From an uncultured Clostridia bacterium (GTDB lineage Bacteria; Bacillota; Clostridia; Christensenellales; UBA1242), in contig CALVZK010000007.1 in the NCBI GenBank assembly GCA_944372505.1, positions 1 to 54,627 on the forward strand: 54,627 nucleotides of DNA. The letters are read 5' to 3'. The notes under the pieces are model-generated. The model had not been told where the DNA came from. It saw only the letters and a program-made list of their open reading frames with translations, and ran no database searches. Shown piece by piece: positions 34,685 through 43,507 of this stretch (positions are counted from its first letter, which is position 1; the number at the start of each line of letters is the position of its first letter). Made by a program: the position numbers and the translations under genes.

Positions 34685-35889
34685 TGAAAATTTTAGTTAT
34701 TAACGCAGGAAGTTCATCATTAAAGTTTCAATTATTTGATATGAAAGATGAGAGTGTAATTGCGAAAGGTAATTGTGAAAAAATTGGGATTAAAGGCTCA
34801 TTTATAGGATATACGATGAAAGATGGCAAAAAGGAAATCGTGGTAGATATGCCTGATCATAAAGTTGCTATGAAAAACGTGCTAAACTTATTGACAGATA
34901 AAAAAGAAGGAGTAATTGAAAATTTAAATGAAATTTCTGCTGTAGGTCATAGATTTGTTCAGGGAGGTTGGCTTTTCGATAGAAGTGTAATTATAACAAA
35001 AGATACTATCAAAAAACTTAACATGCTTGTAGATTTATCCCCTTTACATGCACATGCTAACATGGCAGGAGTAGAAGGCTGTATGAGTATTATGAAAAAT
35101 ACTCCACAAACAATAATCTTTGATACATCATTTCATGCAACAATGCCTGCTAAAGCTTATATGTATGGAATAAAATACGAAGATTATGAAAAATATCATG
35201 TAAGAAAATATGGATTTCATGGGACTAGCCATAGATTTGTAACAAGTGAGGTAGCTAAATTACTAAAGAAAAATGTAAAAGATATAAATGTAATAACTGT
35301 TCATTTGGGCAATGGATCTTCAATTACCGCAGTTAAAGGTGGTAAAAGTATAGACACAACTATGGGGCTTACCCCATTAGAGGGATTAATTATGGGGACT
35401 AGATCAGGAGATTTGGATCCTACGGTTGTAAGTTATTTAGCGGACAAAAAGAAAATGACTGCAAGCGAAGTTGTTAATTACCTAAATAAAGAAAGTGGTA
35501 TTCTTGGTGTCAGTGGTGTTTCTAGTGATATGAGAGAATTAAATTCTGCTATAGTAAAAGGGAACGAACGTGCTAGATTAGCATTAGATATGTTAATTTA
35601 TAGAGTAAAAAAGTATATAGGTGCATATATGGCAGTACTGGGTAAAGTTGACGCAATTGTCTTTACCGGAGGAATAGGGGAAAATCAAGAAGATTTAAGA
35701 GAAGGTGCACTTGAAGGAATGGAAAACTATGGAATAATTATAGATAAAACTAGAAATGCCAAATTACCTAGGGGCACCATAGAACAAATAAGTACAAAGA
35801 AATCTAAAGTAAAAGTTTATAGAATTCCTACCAATGAGGAATTACTTATTGCTAGAGATACAAAAGAATTGATAGAAAATATTAAATAA
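34684..35889 (+). CDS. ackA: Acetate kinase
   Basis: 401 residues; acetyl-phosphate + ADP to acetate + ATP. It opens MKILVINAGSSSLKFQLFD (ASKHA phosphate 1), with HRFVQGG, FDTSFHATMP, RKYGFHGTSHR, HLGNGSSITA, DTTMGLTPLEGL and FTGGIGENQ all present in order. Length is normal. GGAGG lies at the end of pta. Confidence 0.99.
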   Translation: MKILVINAGSSSLKFQLFDMKDESVIAKGNCEKIGIKGSFIGYTMKDGKKEIVVDMPDHKVAMKNVLNLLTDKKEGVIENLNEISAVGHRFVQGGWLFDRSVIITKDTIKKLNMLVDLSPLHAHANMAGVEGCMSIMKNTPQTIIFDTSFHATMPAKAYMYGIKYEDYEKYHVRKYGFHGTSHRFVTSEVAKLLKKNVKDINVITVHLGNGSSITAVKGGKSIDTTMGLTPLEGLIMGTRSGDLDPTVVSYLADKKKMTASEVVNYLNKESGILGVSGVSSDMRELNSAIVKGNERARLALDMLIYRVKKYIGAYMAVLGKVDAIVFTGGIGENQEDLREGALEGMENYGIIIDKTRNAKLPRGTIEQISTKKSKVKVYRIPTNEELLIARDTKELIENIK

Positions 35890-35914
35890 TAAATATATAA
35901 TTAAATAAAAATGC

Positions 35915-35943
35915 TTGACAATCTTATCCTAAATTAATATAAT
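35915..35943 (+). promoter_or_regulatory. rpmF promoter
   Basis: Consensus TTGACA (35915-35920), 17 nt, TATAAT (35938-35943), about 28 nt of leader, then AAGGAGG. Confidence 0.82.
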
Positions 35944-35978
35944 TGTTAAGCATATGAAGATAAGTTAAGGAGGAAGAA

Positions 35979-36173
35979 ATGGCAGTTCCAAAGCATAAAG
36001 TTTCAAAAGCAAACAGAAATACTAGACATTCTGCTAATAGTAAAGCAGCAATGCCAACTCTTGTTGAATGTCCACAATGTCACGAAATGAAAAAACCTCA
36101 TCAAGTTTGTAAAAAGTGTGGAACATATAAAAACGAAACAGTAATTGTTAAAAAAGAAAATAAAAAACAATAA
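35979..36173 (+). CDS. rpmF: Ribosomal protein L32
   Basis: 64 residues, MAVPKHKVSKANRN opening, with a zinc ribbon of two Cys pairs (CPQC near residue 27 and CKKC near 44), so this is the zinc-containing form. A strong AAGGAGG and its own consensus promoter are present. The DUF177 (YceD) gene that commonly precedes rpmF is absent here; ackA takes that place. Confidence 0.98.
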   Translation: MAVPKHKVSKANRNTRHSANSKAAMPTLVECPQCHEMKKPHQVCKKCGTYKNETVIVKKENKKQ

Positions 36174-36201
36174 AACTCTTGCTTTAATGCTAGAGTTTTT
36201 T
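36172..36201 (+). terminator. rpmF terminator
   Basis: AAAACTCT-t-GC / GC-t-AGAGTTTT stem with one T-T mismatch, TTTAAT loop and T run. Confidence 0.82.
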
Positions 36202-36212
36202 ATTAACTAAAT

Positions 36213-36251
36213 ATATATTGTAGTTTGTATTTTAAACAAACTACAATATAT
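36213..36251. repeat. Perfect 15-bp inverted repeat upstream of plsX
   Basis: ATATATTGTAGTTTG (36213-36227) and its exact reverse complement (36237-36251), separated by 9 nt. No T-tract follows on either strand and the rpmF terminator already precedes it, so it is more like an operator or a cruciform-forming element than a terminator. It sits about 40 nt upstream of the putative plsX promoter and does not match the FapR consensus I know. Confidence 0.75.
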
Positions 36252-36290
36252 GCAAATTACCACTTTTTCTTTTTATATTTAATATTTTGA

Positions 36291-36319
36291 TTGATTTATA
36301 ATTTTTTTTTTGTTAATAT
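36291..36319 (+). promoter_or_regulatory. Putative plsX-rnc promoter
   Basis: TTGATT (36291-36296), 17 nt, TAATAT (36314-36319) with an extended TG. Confidence 0.5.
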
Positions 36320-36358
36320 ATATAAGTAGTTTATTTAACATTGTTATAAGGAGCAATT

Positions 36359-37360
36359 ATGAAAAAAATAGTTGTTGATGCTTATGGTGGAGATAATGCA
36401 CCTATAGAAATAATTGAAGGAGCAATTTTAGCTCGTGATAAACATAAAGATATTCAAATAATTCTATGTGGCAATGAAAATGAAATGAAAAAAATTGTAG
36501 GAAATAGAAATGAAAGAATTATTTTTATTGATGCAAAGGAAGTTATAACAAATGATGATGTTCCTACAGAGGCAATTAGAAAGAAAAAAGATTCATCTTT
36601 AGTAAGGGCTTATGATATTTTGAAAGAAAATGATGATGTTATTGGCTTGGTCAGTGCGGGTAGTACTGGTGCTGTTCTTGCTGGAGCTATAATGAAGATC
36701 GGTCGAATTAAGGGTATTTCGCGTCCAGCACTTGCTCCAATTTTACCGACAAAAAAAGATAATGATGTCATTATAATTGATAGTGGGGCAAATATTGATT
36801 GTAAACCTATAAATCTTTTGCATTTTGCTTTGATGGGCTCTGCTTATTATTCAATCGTTTATAATAATCCTAATCCTCGTGTAGCTTTGTTAAACAATGG
36901 GATTGAGGAAGAAAAAGGGAATGAACTGGCAAAAGAGGCACACGCTTTATTAAAAACAGCTCCTATTAATTTTATTGGTAATAGAGAGGGGCGTGATTTT
37001 ATGAGTGGAGATGTAGATGTAATGGTAGCAGATGGTTTTGCTGGCAATGCTCTTTTGAAGGGTTCAGAAGGGGCAGTTCTTGCTGTTATGAGCCTTCTTA
37101 AAAAAAGTATTAAATCTCATTTTTTAAGCATGATAGGTGCTTTATTTATGAAAAAAACTTTTAGAGATATTAAAAATAGAATTGATATTTTAAGTAAACA
37201 TGGTGGTTCTCCTCTACTTGGTTGTAAAAAATTAGTAGTCAAAAACCATGGGTCATGTAAAAGAAATAATATTTTATCTTCAATTGAACAAACAATTATT
37301 TTGCATGATAATAATTTAATAAAAAATATTGAAGATAAATTGACGAAGTTGGCAAACTAG
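36359..37360 (+). CDS. plsX: Phosphate acyltransferase PlsX
   Basis: 333 residues; makes acyl-phosphate from acyl-ACP for phospholipid synthesis. Family motifs are VDAYGGDNAP (near residue 5; canonical DAMGGD has Met, here Tyr), SAGSTGAVLAGA, ADGFAGNALLK and GGSPLLGCK. TAAGGAG precedes the ATG. The usual fabD-fabG-acpP genes between plsX and rnc are absent; rnc follows directly. Confidence 0.96.
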   Translation: MKKIVVDAYGGDNAPIEIIEGAILARDKHKDIQIILCGNENEMKKIVGNRNERIIFIDAKEVITNDDVPTEAIRKKKDSSLVRAYDILKENDDVIGLVSAGSTGAVLAGAIMKIGRIKGISRPALAPILPTKKDNDVIIIDSGANIDCKPINLLHFALMGSAYYSIVYNNPNPRVALLNNGIEEEKGNELAKEAHALLKTAPINFIGNREGRDFMSGDVDVMVADGFAGNALLKGSEGAVLAVMSLLKKSIKSHFLSMIGALFMKKTFRDIKNRIDILSKHGGSPLLGCKKLVVKNHGSCKRNNILSSIEQTIILHDNNLIKNIEDKLTKLAN

Positions 37361-37369
37361 GGGGCTAAA

Positions 37370-37984
37370 GTGTATTTAAATTATAATTTTAAAAATAAAA
37401 AACTTTTTGATAGAGCTCTTACACATAGTTCTAAATCTTCTCAAAATTATGAAAGATTGGAGTTTTTGGGAGATAGTATTTTAGATTTTCTAGTCGGTGA
37501 ATATTTTTACAATAATTGTTCTGAAAATGAAGGTAAATTGACTGTTCTAAGAAGTCATTACGTTTCCGAAAATTATCTTGCTCAAGTTTTTGACAAATTA
37601 AATCTTTACGATAAAGTAATTTTGGGAAAAAGTTATCAAGGTGATATTTCTAAAGCAATTAAAGCTGATGTTGTTGAAGCAATTATTGCGGCAATATATT
37701 TAGACGGAGGTTTAACTAATTCTAAAAAATTTATTGAAAATTATTTTGAACTAAATAATTATAAAAACATAATTGATGATAATTATAAATCAAAATTACA
37801 GGAGCTTCTACAACAAAATTTTAAATGTAAACTTTCTTATCAAACATTACCTTCTGAAAGTGGATTTATTTCTTATTTTTATATGGATGAAGATAAAATT
37901 TCTTTTGGGGAAGGCAAAAGCAAAATTGAAGCAGAACAAGAGGCTGCTAAAAATGCTATTTCAAAGCTGTTTTTAAAGTTTTGA
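37370..37984 (+). CDS. rnc: Ribonuclease III
   Basis: 204 residues from a GTG start (GGGG 5 nt upstream). It cleaves double-stranded RNA in rRNA and mRNA processing. The catalytic signature ERLEFLGDSILDFLV lies at about residues 28-42, and the second acidic cluster is KADVVEAIIAAIYLDGG. A C-terminal dsRNA-binding domain (about 133-204) ends AEQEAAKNAISKLFLKF. Slightly short, but both domains are complete. Confidence 0.95.
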   Translation: MYLNYNFKNKKLFDRALTHSSKSSQNYERLEFLGDSILDFLVGEYFYNNCSENEGKLTVLRSHYVSENYLAQVFDKLNLYDKVILGKSYQGDISKAIKADVVEAIIAAIYLDGGLTNSKKFIENYFELNNYKNIIDDNYKSKLQELLQQNFKCKLSYQTLPSESGFISYFYMDEDKISFGEGKSKIEAEQEAAKNAISKLFLKF

Positions 37985-38002
37985 TTATTCTACAAATTAA
38001 TT

Positions 38003-38026
38003 ACTTTTATTAGAATAAAAGTCTTT
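38003..38026 (+). terminator. Weak hairpin after rnc
   Basis: ACTTTTATT / AATAAAAGT inverted repeat followed by a short T stretch; GC-poor, so only a possible terminator. Confidence 0.4.
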
Positions 38027-38075
38027 TAATTTAAAAAAATCTTTGATATAATAAATTTTAACTTATGAGGATATT

Positions 38076-41000
38076 ATGATTTTTAAAAAAATTGAAATGG
38101 TCGGATTTAAATCTTTCGCCGATAGAACTATTATTGAATTTAATGATAATTTTACTGCTATTGTAGGACCTAATGGTTGTGGGAAAAGTAATGTTTCAGA
38201 TGCTATTAGATGGGTTTTGGGAGAACAAAGTGCAAAAACATTGCGTGGTGATAGTATGCAAGATGTTATCTTTAATGGTACCGAAAAAAGAAAAAGCTTA
38301 TCTTATTGTGAGGTTACTTTAACTTTTGATAATAGTGCTAGATTTTTTAACTTTGATTATGATGAACTTGCTATTACTAGAAAATTATATCGTTCTGGAG
38401 AAAGCGAATATTTAATTAATAGAAATACTTGTCATTTAAGAGATATCACTAATCTATTATATAATAGTGGACTCGGCAAAAATGGTTATTCTGTAATTAG
38501 TCAAGGTAAAGTTACAGAATTAGTGGACGCAAAACCTGAAAATCGAAGGGCAATGTTTGAAGATGCTGCTGGTATTTCTAAATACAAAAATGATAAAAAA
38601 GATGCTGAAAGAAAACTTGAAAGAACTAATGATAATTTAACTAGATTGAAAGATATTTTATCTGAAATTGAAAGACAAATGGGGCCTTTAAAAAAACAAG
38701 CCGAAAACGCAAAAAAATATCTTGAATATAAAGGCAAACTTAAAGATTTAGAAGTAAACGCCTATATTTATCAATATGAAAATGCAAATGATTTAAAGGA
38801 TAAAATAAATTTAAAACTAGATGCTATTAATAGACAAATAGATTTAAGAAGTGATGATCTAGAAAAAGCAACTACTTCTTATGATCAAGCCATGTTCGAC
38901 TTGAGTAATTTTGATAAAACTCTTTCTTCTATTAATGAACAAATTTTGCAATTAACTGTAAATTTGGAAAAACAAGAAGGAGAAACTAAACTTGCAAGAG
39001 AAAGAATAAATTTTACCAATAAAGAAAATGATAGGTTGAATTTAGATCGTTCAAATGCTATTTTAGCCATAAATTCTTTTGAAGAAGAAAGAACAAAAAA
39101 GAATTTGGAACTTACAGAACTTAAAGCAGATCTTGAAGCCCTTGAAAAATCTTTTGAAGAATTATCTGATACTTATCTTAAAATTGCCAGCGAATTAACA
39201 GAAAATGAAGATGAAGCTGGACAAAATCAACAAAAGATAATTGAGACTTTAGGATCTTTAAGTGATATTAAAAGTTCAGTTTCAAGATTAATGGCTGAAA
39301 AAAATCTTTTAACTAATAGCCTTAAGAATTTAGAGGAAGATATTCTTGTTTTGACGACCAAAAAAGAAGAAAATCAAAAATTATATTTAGAAAGTAAACA
39401 AAATGTTGAAACAAAAGACGCTTCATTAAAAAATATTAAAGAATCTCTAGATAATTTGGCGAGCAAAAACTATTTAGATGAGCGTAAAATAAAAGAACTT
39501 GAGAATGAAAAAGCAAACATTAATACACAAATTAAAGTTTTTGAAAATAGAAAAAAATTACTGATTGATTTACAAAATGAGTATGAAGGCTATTCTTTTG
39601 CTATTAAAAAAATTTTAAAAGAGAGTGAAAAAAACAATGCTCTTAAAAGAAATATTGTTGGTGTTGTTGCTTCTTTAATTAAGGTACCACAAAAATTTGA
39701 AACTGCTATTGAAGTCGCTCTTGGCGGTGCAGTTCAAAATATAGTTACTTTTAATGAAGATGGAGCTAAGGAATTAATTAAATTTTTAAAAGACAATTCA
39801 TTTGGAAGGGCAACTTTTTTGCCTATTACATCTATGAAGAGAAAGTCTTTTGATGAAAATTTAATTAAAGGCAAACAAGGTTGTTATGGTCTTGCAAATA
39901 AATTAATAGATTTTGATAAAAGTATTGAAAATGTTATTAGCAATTTACTGGGGGCTACTGTAATTGTTGAAAATTTAATTACTGCTGTTAATATGGCTAA
40001 AGATAGTGGATATGCTTATAGAATAGTTACTCTTGATGGAGATATAGTTAATCCTCAAGGCTCTTTAGCCGGTGGTAGCAAAAAGGCAGAGTCATCTAAT
40101 TTAATTGGCAGAGAACGAGAAATTGAAACTTTAGGTTTAGAAATTTTGAAATTAGAAAAAAGAAAACAAGAATTAGAAGACGAATATAAAAGTATTTTTG
40201 CAACATCTGAAAATTCGAAAAAAGAAATAGAAAAATTTACCTCACTTAAAAATTCGTACGAAATTGAGTTGGCTACTGATAAGGAAAAATTAAATAAATA
40301 TAACTCTCTTTTGTTAGAAACAAGTGATAATTTAAAAGTTGCTTGTATGGAAAGTCAAACTGTTAAAAATAAATTATCTTTGATTAATGAAGAATTGGCA
40401 AAATCAGAAAAAATTGAAAGTGCTTTATCTGGAAACAAAGTTGATGCTGACGAATTAATAAAGGAAAAGAAATTAAAATTTGAGAAGTTAAGAGAAGAAA
40501 GAGATAAAATAAATAACAATATTCTTTCTGTTAAAGTTGAGATTGCAGAAAATAGAACAAAAATATCTTCTTGTGAAAATGAAATTATAAGAATTGACAA
40601 TGAATTAGGAAAGTTTAAAACAAATTTATTATCTATTGAAGAACAAATCTCTAAAAATGAAGAGTTCATTGAAAATTGCGAAAATATGATCAAGGTTAAA
40701 CTGGCAAATGCTCCTGTAACTGAAAATAAAATAAAGTTAGATGAATTGGTTAATAAACGTCAAAACATAGAAAATGAAAAGACTATATTGAACGATAAAA
40801 TTAAAGATTTGGATAACGAAAAAACTGCTATTATTAATGATTTATCTTCTATAAGAGATAAAAAATTTAGAGAAGAAATGAATTTATCTAAAGTTGATAC
40901 CGAACTTGAAACTATGCAGGAAAGAATCTATGAAGAGTATTCTTTATCATATTCTACCTGTTTAGATTTACGCAGAGAAGATTTTGATATCAATATTGCT

Positions 41001-41660
41001 ATGCCAGAAATAAACAAACTAAAAAAAGATATAAATGCTTTAGGATATGTTAATGTTAATGCTATTGAAGATTGCAAAGCTTTACTCGATAGATATGATG
41101 ATTTAAATAGTCAAGCACAAGATCTTGAAAAGGCTAAAGATGATTTAGTTAAAATAATTAATGATTTGTCTAATATAATGATTGAAAAATTTAATAATGA
41201 ATTAATGAAAATTAATGAAAGTTTTAAATTAACATTTAAGGAACTTTTTGGGGGTGGAACTGCAAAATTGGCTTTGGCTGATGAAAATGATCCTTTAGAA
41301 AGCGGTGTAGAAATATTTGCACAACCACCAGGGAAGAAAATACAAAATATGACCTTATTATCTGGTGGTGAAAAATCTCTTACTGCTATGGCTGTAATTT
41401 TTGCTATTTTAAGAATTAAACCTTTACCTTTTTGTCTTTTTGACGAAGTTGAAGCTGCTTTGGATGATAGTAATGTTGAAATTGTTGATAAGTATTTAAA
41501 GAAATTATCAAATGAAACGCAATTTATCTTAATAACTCATAAAAAGCCAACCATGGAATATGCAAATGCGCTTTATGGAGTTACAATGGAAGAAAAAGGA
41601 GTTTCTAAAATAGTTTCTGTATTATTAAGTGATGCTATTAAGCATGTACAGGAGGCTTAA
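38076..41660 (+). CDS. smc: Chromosome partition protein SMC
   Basis: 1194-residue condensin ATPase, partner of the ScpA and ScpB encoded at 22 kb. The N-terminal head has Walker A GPNGCGKSN (31-39). Two long coiled coils flank a hinge at about residues 520-640 (VVASLIKVPQKFETAIEVALGGAVQNIV ... GGSKK). The C-terminal head has the signature LLSGGEKSL (Ser1096) and Walker B PFCLFDEVEAALDD. GAGG lies 5 nt before the ATG. It abuts ftsY. Confidence 0.98.
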   Translation: MIFKKIEMVGFKSFADRTIIEFNDNFTAIVGPNGCGKSNVSDAIRWVLGEQSAKTLRGDSMQDVIFNGTEKRKSLSYCEVTLTFDNSARFFNFDYDELAITRKLYRSGESEYLINRNTCHLRDITNLLYNSGLGKNGYSVISQGKVTELVDAKPENRRAMFEDAAGISKYKNDKKDAERKLERTNDNLTRLKDILSEIERQMGPLKKQAENAKKYLEYKGKLKDLEVNAYIYQYENANDLKDKINLKLDAINRQIDLRSDDLEKATTSYDQAMFDLSNFDKTLSSINEQILQLTVNLEKQEGETKLARERINFTNKENDRLNLDRSNAILAINSFEEERTKKNLELTELKADLEALEKSFEELSDTYLKIASELTENEDEAGQNQQKIIETLGSLSDIKSSVSRLMAEKNLLTNSLKNLEEDILVLTTKKEENQKLYLESKQNVETKDASLKNIKESLDNLASKNYLDERKIKELENEKANINTQIKVFENRKKLLIDLQNEYEGYSFAIKKILKESEKNNALKRNIVGVVASLIKVPQKFETAIEVALGGAVQNIVTFNEDGAKELIKFLKDNSFGRATFLPITSMKRKSFDENLIKGKQGCYGLANKLIDFDKSIENVISNLLGATVIVENLITAVNMAKDSGYAYRIVTLDGDIVNPQGSLAGGSKKAESSNLIGREREIETLGLEILKLEKRKQELEDEYKSIFATSENSKKEIEKFTSLKNSYEIELATDKEKLNKYNSLLLETSDNLKVACMESQTVKNKLSLINEELAKSEKIESALSGNKVDADELIKEKKLKFEKLREERDKINNNILSVKVEIAENRTKISSCENEIIRIDNELGKFKTNLLSIEEQISKNEEFIENCENMIKVKLANAPVTENKIKLDELVNKRQNIENEKTILNDKIKDLDNEKTAIINDLSSIRDKKFREEMNLSKVDTELETMQERIYEEYSLSYSTCLDLRREDFDINIAMPEINKLKKDINALGYVNVNAIEDCKALLDRYDDLNSQAQDLEKAKDDLVKIINDLSNIMIEKFNNELMKINESFKLTFKELFGGGTAKLALADENDPLESGVEIFAQPPGKKIQNMTLLSGGEKSLTAMAVIFAILRIKPLPFCLFDEVEAALDDSNVEIVDKYLKKLSNETQFILITHKKPTMEYANALYGVTMEEKGVSKIVSVLLSDAIKHVQEA

Positions 41661-42557
41661 ATGGGATTTTTTAAAAAAATAAGCAATGCTTTAAAAAAAA
41701 CTAGAGAAAATATTGCTCGTAAAATAGATGCAATTTTAAGCCACGGAGAACTTGATGACGATTTTTATGATGAATTAACTGACATCTTGATTTCTTGTGA
41801 TGTTGGGGTTAGAACAAGTATGGATATTGTTGATTCTTTAAGAATAAATGCTAGAAAAAATAAAATAAGAAATAGTGAAGATGTTAAAATACAATTAAAA
41901 AAAATTATACAAGAAGAATTTGACTCTTTGGGAGAATTCAAGTTTGAATATCCAGCAATTATTACTATAATTGGCGTTAATGGTGTAGGTAAGACGACAA
42001 CTATTGGTAAAATGGCAAATTATTTTAAAAGTTTAAAAAAAGAGGTTACTCTTGTTGCTGGTGATACTTTTAGAGCTGCAGCATCTAATCAATTATCAGA
42101 ATGGGCAGAAAGGACCAAAACGCGTATTATAAAGCATGCTGAAGGAGCAGATGCGGCTGCAGTTGTTTTTGATGGAATTTCAAGTGCTAAAGCAAAAAAT
42201 ACAGATGTTTTACTTGTTGATACTGCAGGGCGTCTTCATACTAAAACAAATTTAATGGAGGAATTAAAAAAAATAGATAAAGTTATAAACCGCGAATATA
42301 CTTTGGCTCATAAATATAACTTTATTGTATTAGATGCAACTACTGGACAAAATGCGTTAAACCAAATTAATGCTTTTAATGAATTCGTGCATATTGATGG
42401 AATAATACTTACTAAACTTGATGGAACTGCAAAGGGTGGTGTCGTTATTGCTATAGAAAAGGAATATCATTTACCAGTAGTCTTTATAGGTGTTGGTGAA
42501 AAACAAGATGATCTTGAATTGTTTAATAGTAGAGATTTTGTAGAAAATTTATTTTAA
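41661..42557 (+). CDS. ftsY: Signal recognition particle receptor FtsY
   Basis: 298 residues; membrane-side SRP GTPase. It lacks the long acidic A-domain, as in most Bacillota, and keeps an N-terminal amphipathic helix (MGFFKKISNALKKTRENI). G-motifs are GVNGVGKTTTIGK (G1), DTFRAAASNQL, DTAGRLHTKTNLMEEL (G3) and TKLDGTAKGG (G4). AGGAGG sits at the smc end; a smc-ftsY operon is typical. A terminator follows; ylxM-ffh are not adjacent. Confidence 0.98.
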   Translation: MGFFKKISNALKKTRENIARKIDAILSHGELDDDFYDELTDILISCDVGVRTSMDIVDSLRINARKNKIRNSEDVKIQLKKIIQEEFDSLGEFKFEYPAIITIIGVNGVGKTTTIGKMANYFKSLKKEVTLVAGDTFRAAASNQLSEWAERTKTRIIKHAEGADAAAVVFDGISSAKAKNTDVLLVDTAGRLHTKTNLMEELKKIDKVINREYTLAHKYNFIVLDATTGQNALNQINAFNEFVHIDGIILTKLDGTAKGGVVIAIEKEYHLPVVFIGVGEKQDDLELFNSRDFVENLF

Positions 42558-42579
42558 GAGGCATTGCCTCTTTTTTTTG
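42556..42579 (+). terminator. Terminator of smc-ftsY
   Basis: AAGAGGC / GCCTCTT stem, ATT loop, eight-T run; the stem begins at the ftsY stop codon. Confidence 0.88.
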
Positions 42580-42704
42580 TACAACCTTACTATTAAAAAA
42601 ATTATATTGTACAAGCAAAATTCGACATATTTCAACATATACATTAGCATAGGCAAAAAAAACGTATTTTTTCAAATACATTTGTTTTAAAGGGCGGTGT
42701 ATAT

Positions 42705-43409
42705 ATGATTTATGAGAGTTTTGCAAAATTTTTAAGCAAAATTTGTTGTTTTACGGCATTCGTTAGCAGTATTCAAGGATTTCCCAAACCATTAACTAAG
42801 GAGGAAGAAATATTTTGGGTAGAAAAGCTAGTCAAAGGAGATAAAAAAGCTAGAGAAGTTCTTATAAATCACAACTTACGTCTTGTCGCCCATATTGTAA
42901 AAAAATATAGTAACTCTTTAGAAGCTGATGATCTTATTTCTGTTGGAACCATTGGACTTATAAAGGCCGTGGATAGCTTTGATGAAAATAAAGGAGTTTT
43001 ACTTTCTACTTATGCTTCTAGATGTATAGAAAATGAAATCTTAATGTTAATAAGAGCAAATAAAAAGCATAAAGAGACTGTTTCGTTAAATTCTGTCTTA
43101 TCTCCTAAAGCAGATAGTGACGATATGGAACTTACTAATTTTATTCCAGATGATGATGAGGAGGAAGTATTTAGACATATTGAAATGGGATGTTTGATGC
43201 AAGATGTTGTTGTTGCAATGAAAAAATATCTTTCACCTATGGAATGTGAAATAATTAAATATAGATATGGTATTTGTGGTTATGATTTGAAAACACAAAA
43301 AGAAGTCGCTGAAATTTTCAACATTTCTCGTTCTTATATTTCTAGAATAGAATCTAAATGTATTAAAATCTTACAAAAAAATCTTTCAAAAGATGACACA
43401 ATTAGTTAA
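42705..43409 (+). CDS. sigK: RNA polymerase sporulation sigma factor SigK (pro-sigma-K)
   Basis: 234 residues, late mother-cell sigma factor. Residues 1-21 form a hydrophobic pro-sequence (AKFLSKICCFTAFVSS region); alignment by eye with Bacillus pro-sigma-K puts cleavage near Ser21-Ser22, before FPKPLT. Region 2 contains HNLRLVAHIVKKY, DDLISVGTIGLIKAVDSF and YASRCIENEILM; region 4 ends EVAEIFNISRSYISRIESK. The gene is intact, with no skin-like insertion. An AGGGCGGTG Shine-Dalgarno precedes it. An ATA-N18-CATA pair upstream (42627-42651) is a weak sigma-E candidate. The processing protease SpoIVFB is encoded at 23.6 kb. Confidence 0.93.
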   Translation: MIYESFAKFLSKICCFTAFVSSIQGFPKPLTKEEEIFWVEKLVKGDKKAREVLINHNLRLVAHIVKKYSNSLEADDLISVGTIGLIKAVDSFDENKGVLLSTYASRCIENEILMLIRANKKHKETVSLNSVLSPKADSDDMELTNFIPDDDEEEVFRHIEMGCLMQDVVVAMKKYLSPMECEIIKYRYGICGYDLKTQKEVAEIFNISRSYISRIESKCIKILQKNLSKDDTIS

Positions 43410-43507
43410 ATAATTTTTGATTTTAAAAGAAAAAAATTGAAATATTCTTGTTTATTTAAAAAAATAATTATATACTATTTATACATTTTAAATTATAGTG
43501 GGTTTTT

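Noticed and set aside
36213..36251. Inverted repeat before plsX as a terminator or as a FapR operator
   Set aside because: There is no T-tract and rpmF already has a terminator. The sequence does not resemble the FapR consensus.
42627..42655. Sigma-E promoter for sigK
   Set aside because: ATA-N18-CATAGGCA fits only the first four bases of the -10 and the spacing is longer than in the two better examples; kept only as a remark in the sigK entry.
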